From Neisseria polysaccharea ATCC 43768 (GTDB lineage: Bacteria; Pseudomonadota; Gammaproteobacteria; Burkholderiales; Neisseriaceae): a DNA stretch of 64,000 nt. The translations under genes were made by a program, and so were the position numbers. The stretch's first letter is position 1. Every line of letters starts with the position of its first letter. The stretch spans positions 1 to 64,000 of the forward strand of contig ADBE01000068.1 in the NCBI GenBank assembly GCA_000176735.1, read 5' to 3'. Below are positions 8,336-17,177 of the stretch, piece after piece. Below the pieces are notes generated by a model. That model was given only the letters and a program-made list of their open reading frames with translations. It searched no databases and had not been told where the DNA came from.

Positions 8336-9777
8336 TCGGGTCGTTTGCCGTGCCAATCGCTGTTGAGTTGGATTTGGTGCGCCGCACCGAGGATTTTGGC
8401 TTCGGAGAAATAGTTGCCGATAAGCTGAACGCCGACGGGCAGCCCGCCGCCGCTGAAACCTGCAGGCAGGGTCAATGCGGGCAGTCCGGCGAGGTTGACG
8501 GCGATGGTATAGATATCGCTCAAGTAGGTTTCAACCGGCGAAGAATCCGCTCCGATTTTTGGGGCGGCAGCGGGTGCGGTCGGCGCGAGGATGAGGTCGC
8601 ACCGTGCAAATGCCGTCTGAAAATCATCGGCAACGAGGCGGCGCAGTTTTTGGGCTTTGAGATAATAGGCATCGTAGTAGCCGTGCGACAGTACATAAGT
8701 GCCGATCATGATGCGGCGTTTGACTTCGCTGCCGAAACCTTCGGCGCGGGTTTTGCCGTACATTTCTTCCAAATCGCCGAATTGGGCGGCACGGTGTCCG
8801 TAACGAACGCCGTCGTAACGTGAAAGGTTGGTGCCGGCTTCTGCAGAGGCGAGGACGTAGTAGGCGGGAATGGACAGCTTGGTTTGCGGCAGGGAAACTT
8901 CGACCAATTCCGCGCCTTGCGCTTTCAGCAAATCAATGGTGTTTTGCAATGCCGTCCGAACATCGGTGCTGTTGCCTTCGCTGAAGTATTCTTTGGGCAG
9001 GCCGATTTTTACGCCTTTGAGCGGTTTGTCCAAATCGCGGGTGTAGTCTTCTTTTTCGCGCTCGAGGCTGGTGGAATCTTTGGGGTCGAAACCTGCCATC
9101 GCGTTTAACAGAATCGCGCAGTCTTCGGCAGTTTGCGCCATCGGGCCGGCCTGGTCGAAGCTGGAGGCGTAGGCGACCATACCGAAGCGGGAAACCGTGC
9201 CGTATGTGGGTTTGATGCCGGTAATGCCGCAGTGCGACGCGGGTTGGCGGATAGAGCCGCCGGTATCCGAACCGAGCGCGGCAGGGGCGAGGCGCGCGGC
9301 AACGACGGCGGCGGAACCGCCGGACGAACCGCCGGGTACGTGCTCAAGATTCCACGGATTTTTGGCCGCGCCGTAGAATGAGTTTTCATTGGTCGAACCC
9401 ATAGCGAACTCGTCCATATTGGTGCGGCCGAGCGTTACCATACCTTCGTCGAGTAGGTTTTGGACGACGGTGGCGGTGTAGGGGGAGATGAAGTTGTCGA
9501 GCATTTTGGAGCTGCACGCACTGCGCCAGCCGGTTTGGCAGAAAATATCCTTGTAGGCGACGGGTACGCCGGTAAGCACAGAGCCGTTGCCCTGAGCGAT
9601 GCGTTCGTCGGCGGCACGGGCTTCTGCGAGGGTTTTATCTTGGTCGATGGTGATGTAGCCGTTGAGGGTGGGATTTTTTTCAGTGATGGCGGCAAGGTAT
9701 GCGCTTGCCAGTTCGACGGCGGAAATCTGTTTGGACTGCAACAGGACGCTTGCCTGTTTCAATGTGTATTGTGTCAT
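8332..9777 (-). CDS. gatA: Asp-tRNA(Asn)/Glu-tRNA(Gln) amidotransferase subunit A
   Basis: 481 residues from ATG at 9777 ([13 protein letters not shown]); the longer open frame upstream overlaps gatC and is not coding. GatA is the amidase-signature subunit that releases ammonia from glutamine. Seen in the sequence: the catalytic Lys in VAYKDIF (near residue 77), the Ser-rich GGSSGGSAA, and the cis-Ser/nucleophile segment [12 protein letters not shown]. It is followed by the DUF535 gene with an ATGA overlap. Confidence 0.96.
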   Translation of the reverse strand: MTQYTLKQASVLLQSKQISAVELASAYLAAITEKNPTLNGYITIDQDKTLAEARAADERIAQGNGSVLTGVPVAYKDIFCQTGWRSACSSKMLDNFISPYTATVVQNLLDEGMVTLGRTNMDEFAMGSTNENSFYGAAKNPWNLEHVPGGSSGGSAAVVAARLAPAALGSDTGGSIRQPASHCGITGIKPTYGTVSRFGMVAYASSFDQAGPMAQTAEDCAILLNAMAGFDPKDSTSLEREKEDYTRDLDKPLKGVKIGLPKEYFSEGNSTDVRTALQNTIDLLKAQGAELVEVSLPQTKLSIPAYYVLASAEAGTNLSRYDGVRYGHRAAQFGDLEEMYGKTRAEGFGSEVKRRIMIGTYVLSHGYYDAYYLKAQKLRRLVADDFQTAFARCDLILAPTAPAAAPKIGADSSPVETYLSDIYTIAVNLAGLPALTLPAGFSGGGLPVGVQLIGNYFSEAKILGAAHQIQLNSDWHGKRPE

Positions 9778-9799
9778 AAATCTTCCATCCCTAAAGGGT

Positions 9800-9828
9800 T
9801 TCAGGCGGTATTTCTGATGCCGTCTGAA
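9800..9828. other. Imperfect DUS inverted pair between gatC and gatA
   Basis: TTCAGGCGGTAT at 9800-9811 and ATGCCGTCTGAA at 9817-9828 form a hairpin with two imperfections. It lies inside the gatC-gatA operon, so it is at most an attenuator. Confidence 0.6.
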
Positions 9829-9839
9829 GCATATTCGGA

Positions 9840-10130
9840 TTATTCTTCGATAACTTGCGGTACGATGTACAGACGGTTGCGTACTTCCGGCGCGACCGCC
9901 TGATATTCGGCGGCGCGGTCGGTTTCGGTTACTTCGTCTTCGCGCAGGCGCAGGGCGGCCTCGTGCGGGTGCGCCATCGGTTCGATACCGTCTGTGTCGA
10001 TGTTTTGCATCTGTTCGACCATAGCGAAGATGTCGTTTAATTCTTGAAGCGATTTTTCTTTTTCTTCCGCAGTCAGGTGCAGTCGGGAGAGTCGGGCGAT
10101 TTTGTCTACGTCGGCAAGTGTCAGTGCCAT
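9840..10130 (-). CDS. gatC: Asp-tRNA(Asn)/Glu-tRNA(Gln) amidotransferase subunit C
   Basis: 96 residues starting at ATG 10130 ([17 protein letters not shown]). The AAGGA ribosome site 8 bases upstream supports this start over the ATG at 10139, which would overlap it. GatC is the small belt-like subunit that stabilises GatA on GatB. Landmarks: [16 protein letters not shown], then the central [19 protein letters not shown] and the tail [16 protein letters not shown]. First gene of the gatC-gatA-DUF535-gatB cluster. Confidence 0.95.
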   Translation of the reverse strand: MALTLADVDKIARLSRLHLTAEEKEKSLQELNDIFAMVEQMQNIDTDGIEPMAHPHEAALRLREDEVTETDRAAEYQAVAPEVRNRLYIVPQVIEE

Positions 10131-10280
10131 GAAAAGCATCCTTGTCTGATGGTAAAGATACCGTCGTTCGGGTATGATGGGGCGTATTGCTTGAATTTTT
10201 AATTATAACGGAAAAATCCGTTGCGGCGGCAATTTGCAGCATCGGATGCCTGCCGCACGGGTTTGAAGGAGGGGGAAATA

Positions 10281-10934
10281 ATGGGATTGGGTATGGAAAT
10301 CGGCAAGTTGATTGTGGCTTTTTTGGTGCTGATTAATCCGTTTAGCGCGTTGTCGCTTTACCTTGACCTGACCAACGGGCACAGCACGAAGGAGCGCAGG
10401 AAGGTCGCGCGGACGGCTGCTGTCGCCGTGTTTGCCGTGATTGCGGTATTTGCGCTGATCGGCGGTGCGCTGTTGAAGGTTTTGGGCATCAGCGTCGGTT
10501 CGTTTCAGGTCGGCGGCGGGATTTTGGTGCTGCTGATCGCCATTTCGATGATGAACGGCAACGACAATCCCGCCAAGCAGAATCTCGGCGCGCAGCCGGA
10601 CACGGGGCAGGCGCGCCCCGCCCGCAATGCCGGAGCGATTGCCGTCGTGCCCATCGCCATACCGATCACCATCGGCCCGGGCGGTATTTCGACCGTGATT
10701 ATTTACGCTTCGGCAGCCAAAACGTACAGCGATATCGCGCTGATTATCGTGGCCGGTTTGGTGGTCAGTGCGATTTGTTATGCCATTTTAATCGTTGCCG
10801 GGAAGGTCAGCCGCCTGCTGGGCACGACGGGGCTGACGATTTTAAACCGCATTATGGGTATGATGCTGGCGGCGGTATCGGTGGAGATTATTGTGTCGGG
10901 ACTGAAAACGATATTCCCGCAACTGGCAGGTTGA
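10281..10934 (+). CDS. MarC family integral membrane protein
   Basis: 217 residues starting at ATG 10281, with a strong AAGGAGGGGG site 6-15 bases upstream. About six membrane helices. Family landmarks: [16 protein letters not shown] near the N-terminus and [17 protein letters not shown] near residue 130, the MarC/UPF0056 signature. Members are inner-membrane proteins of unknown function; the old link to multiple antibiotic resistance has been withdrawn. The next gene starts 5 bases after its stop, so the two are cotranscribed. Confidence 0.9.
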   Translation: MGLGMEIGKLIVAFLVLINPFSALSLYLDLTNGHSTKERRKVARTAAVAVFAVIAVFALIGGALLKVLGISVGSFQVGGGILVLLIAISMMNGNDNPAKQNLGAQPDTGQARPARNAGAIAVVPIAIPITIGPGGISTVIIYASAAKTYSDIALIIVAGLVVSAICYAILIVAGKVSRLLGTTGLTILNRIMGMMLAAVSVEIIVSGLKTIFPQLAG

Positions 10935-10938
10935 TTCG

Positions 10939-12282
10939 ATGTTTCACAGTGTCAATGTATTTACGGGCGAAACGCTTTACCGCCGCCCTGCTCAAGATTA
11001 TGCGGAGTTTGAACGGCAACTGGCGGATTTGAAAATGCACGGCGGGGCGTTCGCGCAACTGGGCGTAACCGAACGTGCCGCGCGTCTGCAAAAATTTGCC
11101 GGCCGTTTGGAGGCGGAGAAAGAGCGTTTTGCGGAAATGGTGTGCGAAGAAGTCGGACGCTGCCTGCACGAATGCCGTGCGGAAATCGGCAAGTCTATCG
11201 AGCTGATACGCTATTACGCCCGCCTCGCCCCCGAACTGCTTGCCCACAAAACCATTGCGACGCAGGCGAGTTTGAGTCAGGTAAGGTTTGAGCCTTTGGG
11301 CGTGGTGTTTGCCGTCATGCCTTGGAATTACCCCGTCTGGCAGGTATTACGCTTTGCCGTACCTGCCGTTTGCGCGGGCAACGCGTGCGCCGTCAAACCC
11401 GCGCCCAGCGTGGCGCGTGTTAGTCAGGCGTTGTTCGATTTGGTTTCAGACGGCATTCCTTTGGCAGGCGCGTGGCTGGATGAGGCGGACACACTCAAAG
11501 CCATCGAACACACCGATGCGATGGCGTTTACCGGTTCGACGCATACGGGGCGCATCCTTGCGGCACACGCGGGCGCAAACCTCAAGAAAACCGTGTTGGA
11601 GCTCGGCGGCAGCAACGCCTTTATCGTGATGCCCGATGCCGATTTGGAACGCGCCGCCGCAGAAGCCTGTTATTCCCGTTTCCGCGATGCGGGGCAATCG
11701 TGCAACGCCGCCAAACGCATCATCGTAACTGAAGCAGTAGCCGACCGCTTTATTCCGCTGTTTCTCGCCGAATGCTCCAAATTGAAAATGGGCGACCCCA
11801 AACATCCCGATACCACGCTTGCACCGCTGCACCGCGAAGATTTGCGGAACCGGGTTCACGAGCAGGTCGAAGACGCCGTTTCAAACGGCGCGGTGTGCCT
11901 GACCGGGGGCAAAGTTCCACAGGGGCCGGGATGGTTCTACCCCGCGACTGTTTTAGACAGGGTAAATCCTGCCTGTAGGGTTTGGCATGAAGAAGTATTC
12001 GGCCCCGTCGCCCTGATTTTGCGTGCGGCAAACGAAGATCATGCCATCGCCCTTGCCAATGATTCCCCATTCGGGCTCGGCGCCTGCATTTATACCGCCG
12101 ATACTGAACGCGCCTGGCGGTTTGCCGAAAAAATACAGGCGGGATCGGTATTCATCAACCGCCATACCAGCAGCGATTTGCGCCTACCTTTCGGAGGGGT
12201 TAAAGATTCCGGTTACGGGCGCGAATTGTCCGAATTCGGGCTGTACGAGTTCGTCAACGTCAAAACCTACTGGCAGAAATAA
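10939..12282 (+). CDS. NAD(P)-dependent aldehyde (succinate-semialdehyde type) dehydrogenase
   Basis: 447 residues, slightly shorter than typical ALDH proteins. It lacks part of the usual N-terminal arm, like YneI/Sad-type enzymes. Catalytic and cofactor motifs are present: MPWNYPVWQ (near residue 125), TGSTHTGR, the general-base Glu in VLELGGSNAF (near 223), and the nucleophilic Cys in DAGQSCNAAKR (near 255). The C-terminus has LPFGGVKDSGYGRE. The likely reaction is oxidation of succinate semialdehyde or a similar short aldehyde. It is coupled to the MarC gene by a 4-base gap, though no functional link is known. Confidence 0.88.
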   Translation: MFHSVNVFTGETLYRRPAQDYAEFERQLADLKMHGGAFAQLGVTERAARLQKFAGRLEAEKERFAEMVCEEVGRCLHECRAEIGKSIELIRYYARLAPELLAHKTIATQASLSQVRFEPLGVVFAVMPWNYPVWQVLRFAVPAVCAGNACAVKPAPSVARVSQALFDLVSDGIPLAGAWLDEADTLKAIEHTDAMAFTGSTHTGRILAAHAGANLKKTVLELGGSNAFIVMPDADLERAAAEACYSRFRDAGQSCNAAKRIIVTEAVADRFIPLFLAECSKLKMGDPKHPDTTLAPLHREDLRNRVHEQVEDAVSNGAVCLTGGKVPQGPGWFYPATVLDRVNPACRVWHEEVFGPVALILRAANEDHAIALANDSPFGLGACIYTADTERAWRFAEKIQAGSVFINRHTSSDLRLPFGGVKDSGYGRELSEFGLYEFVNVKTYWQK

Positions 12283-12285
12283 ACA

Positions 12286-12320
12286 AACCCCGTGCCGTTT
12301 CAGACGGCATGGGGTTTTCG
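12286..12320. terminator. Rho-independent terminator built on a partial DUS
   Basis: AACCCCGTGCCGT (12286-12298) pairs with ACGGCATGGGGTT (12304-12316), followed by Ts. It serves the aldehyde dehydrogenase gene and possibly the convergent DUF4124 gene. Confidence 0.85.
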
Positions 12321-12330
12321 ATGAGGCTGC

Positions 12331-12759
12331 TTAACGGCAGTATTTGTTCACATCGTTATTGTATTTCCGAATCAAATCATCCTTGTTTTTCGCATTTGAG
12401 TTTCCCACCGCCTTCAGGTTCATTTTTGAAATCCGGCAGTTTTCTTCTTTGTTCTGCTGTTCGGTTTCGGCAATTTTTTTCTTTTCTTCCTCAAGCTGCC
12501 CGTTTTTTTCGGCAATATCCTTTTCGTTTTCTTTCGCACTGTCCGCATTCTTATCGACGGCAGGTTTGGGCTTGACCGCCGGTTTGGTTTGGCGCGTCCG
12601 TAGGTTGAGGATTTGGCTCTGGTCGGGATGAAGCTGTTTCGGAACATCCGAATAGCTGTTGCCGCCGCCGTCTTTCCAAGTAAAGACGGCGGCTTCGGCA
12701 GGCGGGACGGGCAGGAAAGAGGCGAGGGTAAACATAATGACGGATAAAGAAAAGTTCAT
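12331..12759 (-). CDS. DUF4124-domain exported protein
   Basis: 142 residues. A hydrophobic N-terminal segment ending PPAEA|AVF reads as a signal peptide (residues 1-23). Then comes a short DUF4124 domain (VFTWKDGGGNSYSDVPKQL, residues 25-43), as found in many proteobacterial periplasmic proteins. The rest is a Lys/Glu-rich helical, probably coiled-coil region (residues 65-115) with two Cys near the end. The function is unknown. It converges with the aldehyde dehydrogenase gene. Confidence 0.75.
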   Translation of the reverse strand: MNFSLSVIMFTLASFLPVPPAEAAVFTWKDGGGNSYSDVPKQLHPDQSQILNLRTRQTKPAVKPKPAVDKNADSAKENEKDIAEKNGQLEEEKKKIAETEQQNKEENCRISKMNLKAVGNSNAKNKDDLIRKYNNDVNKYCR

Positions 12760-13040
12760 CGGGGTTTCCTTGATGGTTGACTGCCCGGGCAGAATCGGGA
12801 TTGGTTCGGGCGGTGTCTTTTCCGGGTTCGGGTCAAAGCAAAGAAGACACTCTGCCTTAATATGGTGCTTTATATATTGGGGTAAAACAGATTCCCAAAA
12901 ATATCATTGGAATATGCTTATGCTACCGTATATTTCGGCAAAGAAAAAGAAAATTGCAGCCTAGTGTGTATAAAATCCGATGGGCGCGTGCTTCTGCCTT
13001 TGGTGTTGAATCGGTTGAATCTGCGGTATTTTGATATTTT
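12760..13040. other. Intergenic region without a recognisable gene
   Basis: No convincing coding sequence or RNA gene is visible. It contains the upstream region of the DUF4124 gene and leads into the CREE at 13041. Confidence 0.5.
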
Positions 13041-13195
13041 TATAGTGGATTAACAAAAATCAGGACAAGGCGACGAAGCCGCAGACAGTACAAATAGTAC
13101 GGAACCGATTCACTTGGTGCTTCAGCACCTTAGAGAATCGTTCTCTTTGAGCTAAGGCGAGGCAACGCCGTACTGGTTTTTGTTAATCCACTATA
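13041..13195. repeat. Correia element (CREE), full length 155 bp
   Basis: Bounded by TATAGTGGATTAAC at 13041 and GTTAATCCACTATA ending at 13195, nearly identical to the copy at 616-770 and in the same orientation. Confidence 0.93.
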
Positions 13196-13204
13196 ATTGA
13201 TGAA

Positions 13205-13246
13205 ATGCCGTCTGAACGCTTTGAAAAGGGTTCAGACGGCATTTTG
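13205..13246. terminator. DUS inverted-pair terminator
   Basis: ATGCCGTCTGAA at 13205-13216 with TTCAGACGGCAT at 13231-13242 and a T run. It is just downstream of the methyltransferase gene on the minus strand. Confidence 0.88.
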
Positions 13247-13257
13247 TTTAAACAGGG

Positions 13258-14514
13258 TTATTTACGTTGCAATACGGCGGCGAAGAAGCCGTCGGTTTGG
13301 TGTTTTGCCGAATCGAGGCGCAGGTATTTGCCGGTATCCAAATCGACCTTCAGGCTTTGCAGCAGTTCGGCGCAGTTGACGAGTTCAAACTCGGGATGTT
13401 CGGACAGGAAACGTTCGACTTGCAGTTCGTTTTCTTCCGGCAACACGCTACAAGTGGCGTACACCAAGCGGCCTTGCGGTTTTACCAGTTTGGAGGCGGC
13501 ATAGAGGATGCTGTGCTGCTGTTCTAAAAGGTTGGCGACGGTCTCGGCGGATTGGCGGTATTTGAGGTCGGGATTGCGGCGCAGCGTGCCTAAACCGGAG
13601 CAGGGCGCGTCCACCAACACACGGTCGGCTTTGCCTGACAGTCGGGCGATACGGGTATCGTGTTCGCTGCTGATGCGTTCGGGGTGGATGTTGGTCAGTC
13701 CGGCGCGGGTCATACGCGGTTTGAGGTTGGCAAGGCGTTTTTCGGCGATGTCGAAGGCGTAGATTCTGCCTTTGTTCGCCATTTGCGCACCGACAGCCAA
13801 GGTTTTACCGCCGGCGCCGGCACAGAAATCGACAATGATTTCGCCGCGTTTTGCGCCCACCAATAAGGCAAGCAGCTGGCTGCCTTCGTCTTGGACTTCC
13901 AGTGTGCCGTCCAAAAACAGTTCGTGTTTGTTAAGCGCGATTTTGTTTTTCAGGCGGATGCCCCAAGGCGAATAAGGCGTTGCCTCTGCATCGCCACTTT
14001 CAGCTTGCAATAATGGCAGCACTTTATCTCGTTTGCCTTTCAAGGTATTGACGCGGATGTCGAGCGGGGCAGGTTGGTTGATGCTGCGACCGAAGGCGAG
14101 GATTTCTTCTTCGCGCCAATGCTGTTGCAGCTGTTCCACCAGCCATTGCGGCAATTCTGCGGCGGTATTCAGGCCGTCTGAAAATTCGGTTTTACGGGCT
14201 TTCAAATTGCCGAGGAACTCTGTTTCTTCTTCATCAAGCAGGTCTTTGATTTGGCTGATGTTGGTACTTCTGCCGAGAACCAGTGCGGCGAGTGCGGCTT
14301 TGCGCGGCTGCGCGTGCGGACGGCGCAGGGCGGTACTGATTTTTTGATAGTGGCGCAGCGCGGCAAAGGCGGTTTCGGCGATTTCGTGGCGGTCTTGGCG
14401 GCCGAGCTTTTTGTGTTCGCGGAAATAGGCGGAGAGGACGGCATCGGAAGGCTGTTTGAAAGTCAGCATTTCAGCCAAAACTTTGGCGGTATGGTCGAGT
14501 TGTGCGGCGTTCAT
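13258..14514 (-). CDS. RsmB/NOP-family rRNA (cytosine-C5) methyltransferase
   Basis: 418 residues. The N-terminal ~170 residues are helical and resemble the NusB-like RNA-binding region of this family. The Rossmann methyltransferase domain has the SAM motif VDFCAGAGGKTLAVG (near residue 232), YAFDIAEKRLANLK, the catalytic motif IV VDAPCSGLGTLRRNPD (near 300) and motif VI YATCSVLPEEN with the second Cys (near 355). It methylates a cytosine C5 in rRNA, probably 16S. RsmB (Sun/Fmu) is the nearest named family, but Neisseria may carry more than one member, so no symbol is given. Confidence 0.85.
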   Translation of the reverse strand: MNAAQLDHTAKVLAEMLTFKQPSDAVLSAYFREHKKLGRQDRHEIAETAFAALRHYQKISTALRRPHAQPRKAALAALVLGRSTNISQIKDLLDEEETEFLGNLKARKTEFSDGLNTAAELPQWLVEQLQQHWREEEILAFGRSINQPAPLDIRVNTLKGKRDKVLPLLQAESGDAEATPYSPWGIRLKNKIALNKHELFLDGTLEVQDEGSQLLALLVGAKRGEIIVDFCAGAGGKTLAVGAQMANKGRIYAFDIAEKRLANLKPRMTRAGLTNIHPERISSEHDTRIARLSGKADRVLVDAPCSGLGTLRRNPDLKYRQSAETVANLLEQQHSILYAASKLVKPQGRLVYATCSVLPEENELQVERFLSEHPEFELVNCAELLQSLKVDLDTGKYLRLDSAKHQTDGFFAAVLQRK

Positions 14515-14673
14515 AATGTAATGGGTTCTCTTACTGTGGGTTATTCATAATCAATCTAACGTCCTTAAAATAACAATAGCATCTTTATCATTACTTAGTA
14601 TTCTATCCGCAATAAGAAAGATGTGTTAAAAGTGCGCAATCGGGATTTGTCTAAATTTCTCCGTTAACTACAA

Positions 14674-14685
14674 AGGCAGCCTGAA
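14674..14685 (+). other. Kingella-dialect DNA uptake sequence (AGGCAGCCTGAA)
   Basis: The 12-mer AGGCAGCCTGAA matches the published AG-kingDUS dialect, not the local ATGCCGTCTGAA. It lies in an AT-rich intergenic stretch (14515-14860) with no visible gene, just downstream of the immunity-type gene. A weak inverted partner (TTCAGGTCGCTT) follows at about 14699. Confidence 0.7.
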
Positions 14686-14860
14686 AAAAGTTCTATTTTC
14701 AGGTCGCTTGAACAGCATCCGATATAATCACATCAGCGATTTCATTTTGTAATCACTCCCCAAAACATGAGGAAAAAACAAAATTTATTTTCTTCGTTCA
14801 GCATATCTATCCTAAATATGCCATCACTCCATTGAGTTTTTAATTTGTATTTCGCTCTTG

Positions 14861-15202
14861 TTAAATGTTTTTCTGTTTGCCGATTTCTTTTGCTAATGTA
14901 AAAAATACTCTACCACTCTCATTGGTTAAAGTTTTCAAGTATTCATCAACATCAGTAACATTAATAACAACTGTTTCATTTGTATGTTTATTAAATTCTA
15001 AATCAATAATAATATTCCCATTAACCAATATTTCATATATATCTACTTCTTCAGGCAGCATAGACAAACAATAAGCACTTGAAGCTGAAAACTCTTTTTT
15101 CAGATACTGAAGAAGAAAAGTATTTTTAATTAAAATATTATTAAATTTATCTAATGATTGCTTGACTTCTTTAGTTGTCCAATTTTTAACATTATTCTTC
15201 AT
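14861..15202 (-). CDS. Small AT-rich protein, candidate immunity protein
   Basis: 113 residues. Not recognised as a named family. It is acidic, with a helical N-terminal half and a beta-rich second half (IYEILVNGNIIIDLEF, then VVINVTDVDEYLKTL). Its base composition is far more AT-rich than the neighbours, indicating transfer. The ATG at 15202 overlaps the TGA of the preceding toxin-like remnant (ATGA), the arrangement of toxin-immunity pairs in MafB, Cdi and Rhs systems. That context, not homology, is the basis for the immunity call. Confidence 0.55.
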   Translation of the reverse strand: MKNNVKNWTTKEVKQSLDKFNNILIKNTFLLQYLKKEFSASSAYCLSMLPEEVDIYEILVNGNIIIDLEFNKHTNETVVINVTDVDEYLKTLTNESGRVFFTLAKEIGKQKNI

Positions 15203-15405
15203 TGTATTCTACCTGGGGTCGTAGTTATTAAATTACCATACTTATTTGTTTGGATCGTCATAATATTAGTTGGCATGTTGTTGTTATATTTATCATATCC
15301 AATATCCTTATTAACTCGGATGACTCTTTCATAAATTGTATGGGAAATGAGATTTCCATCACTAAGCCTCTCAATAGATATACGCGTTAATGTTGGGAAA
15401 GGGTT
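15199..15405 (-). pseudogene. C-terminal tail of a polymorphic toxin (orphan)
   Basis: An open frame of about 68 codons without a start. It reads TRISIERLSDGNLISH, YERVIRVNKDIGYDKYN and MPTNIMTIQTNKYGNL, ending TPGRIQ and TGA at 15199-15201. It looks like the end of a secreted nuclease-type toxin domain; the exact family is unknown. It continues in the same frame directly after the TGA stop of the DUF1853 gene, which is the TGA of a DUS core. The toxin body is missing, so it is not functional alone. Confidence 0.55.
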
Positions 15406-16263
15406 TCAGACGGCCTTCATAATGCGTTCGATTTCGTGCCAAAAGCCGTCCGGCCGGCATTCCAAAACGGCAATCATGCCTTGACCGATACGGCGGATTT
15501 CGGTTGCGTTTAATGTTTCGGTTTTGGCGACACGCGCAGGTGCAAGATAGGCCATGCGGTCGAGCAGGTGGTAGCGGACTTCTTTGCGTTCAAACCCGTA
15601 TTCCGCCCAATCTTGAATATAGACGCCGTGCCAGCCGTATGGATTAAGCGGCGGCTCAAAAGCATGGAAACCTTGTGGAAAAAATCCGATGCCGCGCACG
15701 ATGGAAACGGGTTTTACGTCAAGCGGCAAACCGTGCTGCCGCAAGGTCCGGATGCCGTCTGAAGTATGCGGCAGACCGAGTTGGGCGGTCAGTTTGGCGG
15801 ATTTTCCCAACAGCGTGTCTTTGGGGTCAAATCCGCGCATCCCTTCGGGACTGTCCGTGTCGCCGCCGTAATATTTGCAGGTCAGCTCGATATGGTAGGG
15901 TTTGCCGTTAAGCCTTGCCACAAAATCCGCCGCGCCTTGCGTATTGCCGTCCGAACCGGAAACCGTGAGGTTGTGCGCGAGCAGTTCGGCGTGCGGTGCA
16001 TTGGCAAACCAAAAAGCCAGCAGCTCTTCGGCATAAATGCCGAGACGGTGGCCGAACGGGGCGCGTTGGGCGAGGTAATCCGTCAGCCGCGTGGGATCGG
16101 CATCCAATGCCAAAAGGTAACGGAAACCGTGTTCTCCCAGTAGTTCTCGCACGTTCAATTCGCAGCCGCTTTGCCACAAAGGCGGCGCAGTCAGCAGCGA
16201 GGCAAGGTCGCGGACGGGTTGGCTGGTAAGTTTCCACCATAATGCGTCTAGGGCGTAATTCAT
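15406..16263 (-). CDS. DUF1853 family protein, probable PD-(D/E)XK fold
   Basis: 285 residues from the ATG at 16263 (MNYALDALWWKLTS). A start at 16284 is possible but lies inside a DUS. DUF1853 proteins have been related to PD-(D/E)XK nucleases; here AADFVARLNGKPYHIELTCKYY (residues ~129-150) has the Asp, Glu and Lys expected of such a site. The stop codon is the TGA of a GCCGTCTGAA DUS core (residues ...KAV*). Just beyond it the frame runs into the toxin-tail remnant. Function unknown. Confidence 0.8.
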   Translation of the reverse strand: MNYALDALWWKLTSQPVRDLASLLTAPPLWQSGCELNVRELLGEHGFRYLLALDADPTRLTDYLAQRAPFGHRLGIYAEELLAFWFANAPHAELLAHNLTVSGSDGNTQGAADFVARLNGKPYHIELTCKYYGGDTDSPEGMRGFDPKDTLLGKSAKLTAQLGLPHTSDGIRTLRQHGLPLDVKPVSIVRGIGFFPQGFHAFEPPLNPYGWHGVYIQDWAEYGFERKEVRYHLLDRMAYLAPARVAKTETLNATEIRRIGQGMIAVLECRPDGFWHEIERIMKAV

Positions 16264-16282
16264 GCTTATCCGAATATCAGTC

Positions 16283-16319
16283 ATGCCGTCTGAAAAAGCT
16301 TGTAATGTTTTCAGACGGC
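16283..16319. terminator. DUS inverted-pair terminator downstream of trmJ
   Basis: ATGCCGTCTGAA at 16283-16294 and TTCAGACGGC at 16310-16319 form a stem between the minus-strand genes trmJ and DUF1853. Confidence 0.8.
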
Positions 16320-16325
16320 CTTAAA

Positions 16326-17141
16326 TCAGTCTTTTTTATGGATGCGATGGCTGACGGTATTGAAAAAACCGCGCAGGATGTCGATGTCTTCGGTTTGCGT
16401 GTTGGCGCGGCCGAACAGGCTCTGCATACGGCGCATCAGACGCTCGCCGTTGCGGCGGTTGAAAAAGCCGATGTCGTTCATCACGCTTTCCATATGGGCG
16501 ACCATGCCTTTGATTTGCTCGTGGGTTGCGGCGTGGTCTTCCTGTTGAAGATGGGTCATGGGCGAACCGGTTTGACTGAAGATTTCATAACACACGACCT
16601 GCACGGCTTGGGCGAGGTTGAGCGAGAAATAGTCGGGATTGCCGTTGATGGTCATCAGCCGGTTGCAGGCTTGGACTTCTTCGATACTCAAGCCGAAAGT
16701 CTCGTTACCAAAAACCAGTGCCACTTTCTCGCCGCGGTTGGCGGTTTGTAGTAATTCGGGCACCAAATCGCGCGGCGTTTGCAGCGGCGCAGTGATTTCG
16801 CGGCGGCGGCTGGTCAGGGCGCAGGCGATGGCGGTGTCGGCGAGGGCTTCGTTCAGCGTAGCGACGATTTCGGCGTTGTGCAATACGTCTGCCGCGCCGG
16901 ATGCGAGGATGAAACTTTCTTCCGGCAATTCAAACGATTGCGGATGCTCCGGATCAAATACGGGCGGATTCTCCGTCATCGGCGTAGCCATCAGATTGGG
17001 GGCGACGATGGTCAGTTTGTGCAGGCCCATTGTTTTCATCGCGCGTGCGGCAGAGCCGATATTGGAAGGATGGCCGGTGCGCGTGAGGATGATGCGGATG
17101 TTGTCCAGATAAGCGGGCAGGGCGGGTTTTTCGGAAGCCAT
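16326..17141 (-). CDS. trmJ: tRNA (cytidine/uridine-2'-O-)-methyltransferase TrmJ
   Basis: 271 residues. The SPOUT methyltransferase domain covers roughly the first 165 residues: IRIILTRTGHPSNIGSAARAMKTMG (RNA-binding Arg/Asn), the VALVFGNETFGLS motif (near 135) and NPDYFSLNLAQAVQVVCYEI (near 160), the deep-trefoil knot that binds SAM. A C-terminal helical extension matches TrmJ, which modifies position 32 of tRNA anticodon loops. It is divergent from suhB, as in several proteobacteria. Confidence 0.88.
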   Translation of the reverse strand: MASEKPALPAYLDNIRIILTRTGHPSNIGSAARAMKTMGLHKLTIVAPNLMATPMTENPPVFDPEHPQSFELPEESFILASGAADVLHNAEIVATLNEALADTAIACALTSRRREITAPLQTPRDLVPELLQTANRGEKVALVFGNETFGLSIEEVQACNRLMTINGNPDYFSLNLAQAVQVVCYEIFSQTGSPMTHLQQEDHAATHEQIKGMVAHMESVMNDIGFFNRRNGERLMRRMQSLFGRANTQTEDIDILRGFFNTVSHRIHKKD

Positions 17142-17171
17142 ATTTTGTTTTCTGTTTGTAAGGGAATCAGG

Positions 17172-17177
17172 TATAAT
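17172..17177 (+). promoter_or_regulatory. Candidate -10 element for suhB
   Basis: TATAAT in the trmJ-suhB divergent region, about 140 bases before the suhB start. No good -35 box is seen at normal spacing. A DUS inverted pair (17194-17203 and 17212-17223) lies between it and the gene, in the untranslated leader. Confidence 0.4.

Noticed and set aside
8336-8387. Start of the DUF535 gene at 8387
   Set aside because: That extension reads the gatA 3' end out of frame; the ATG at 8335 with the ATGA overlap and the family-like N-terminus fits better.
9778-10242. N-terminal extension of gatA to 10242
   Set aside because: It overlaps gatC out of frame; the ATG at 9777 gives the correct family start and length.
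14515-14860. A short minus-strand frame after the immunity gene (…LKTQWSDGIFRIDMLNEENKF…)
   Set aside because: No start, no ribosome site and only ~45 codons; it could be another remnant but cannot be supported.
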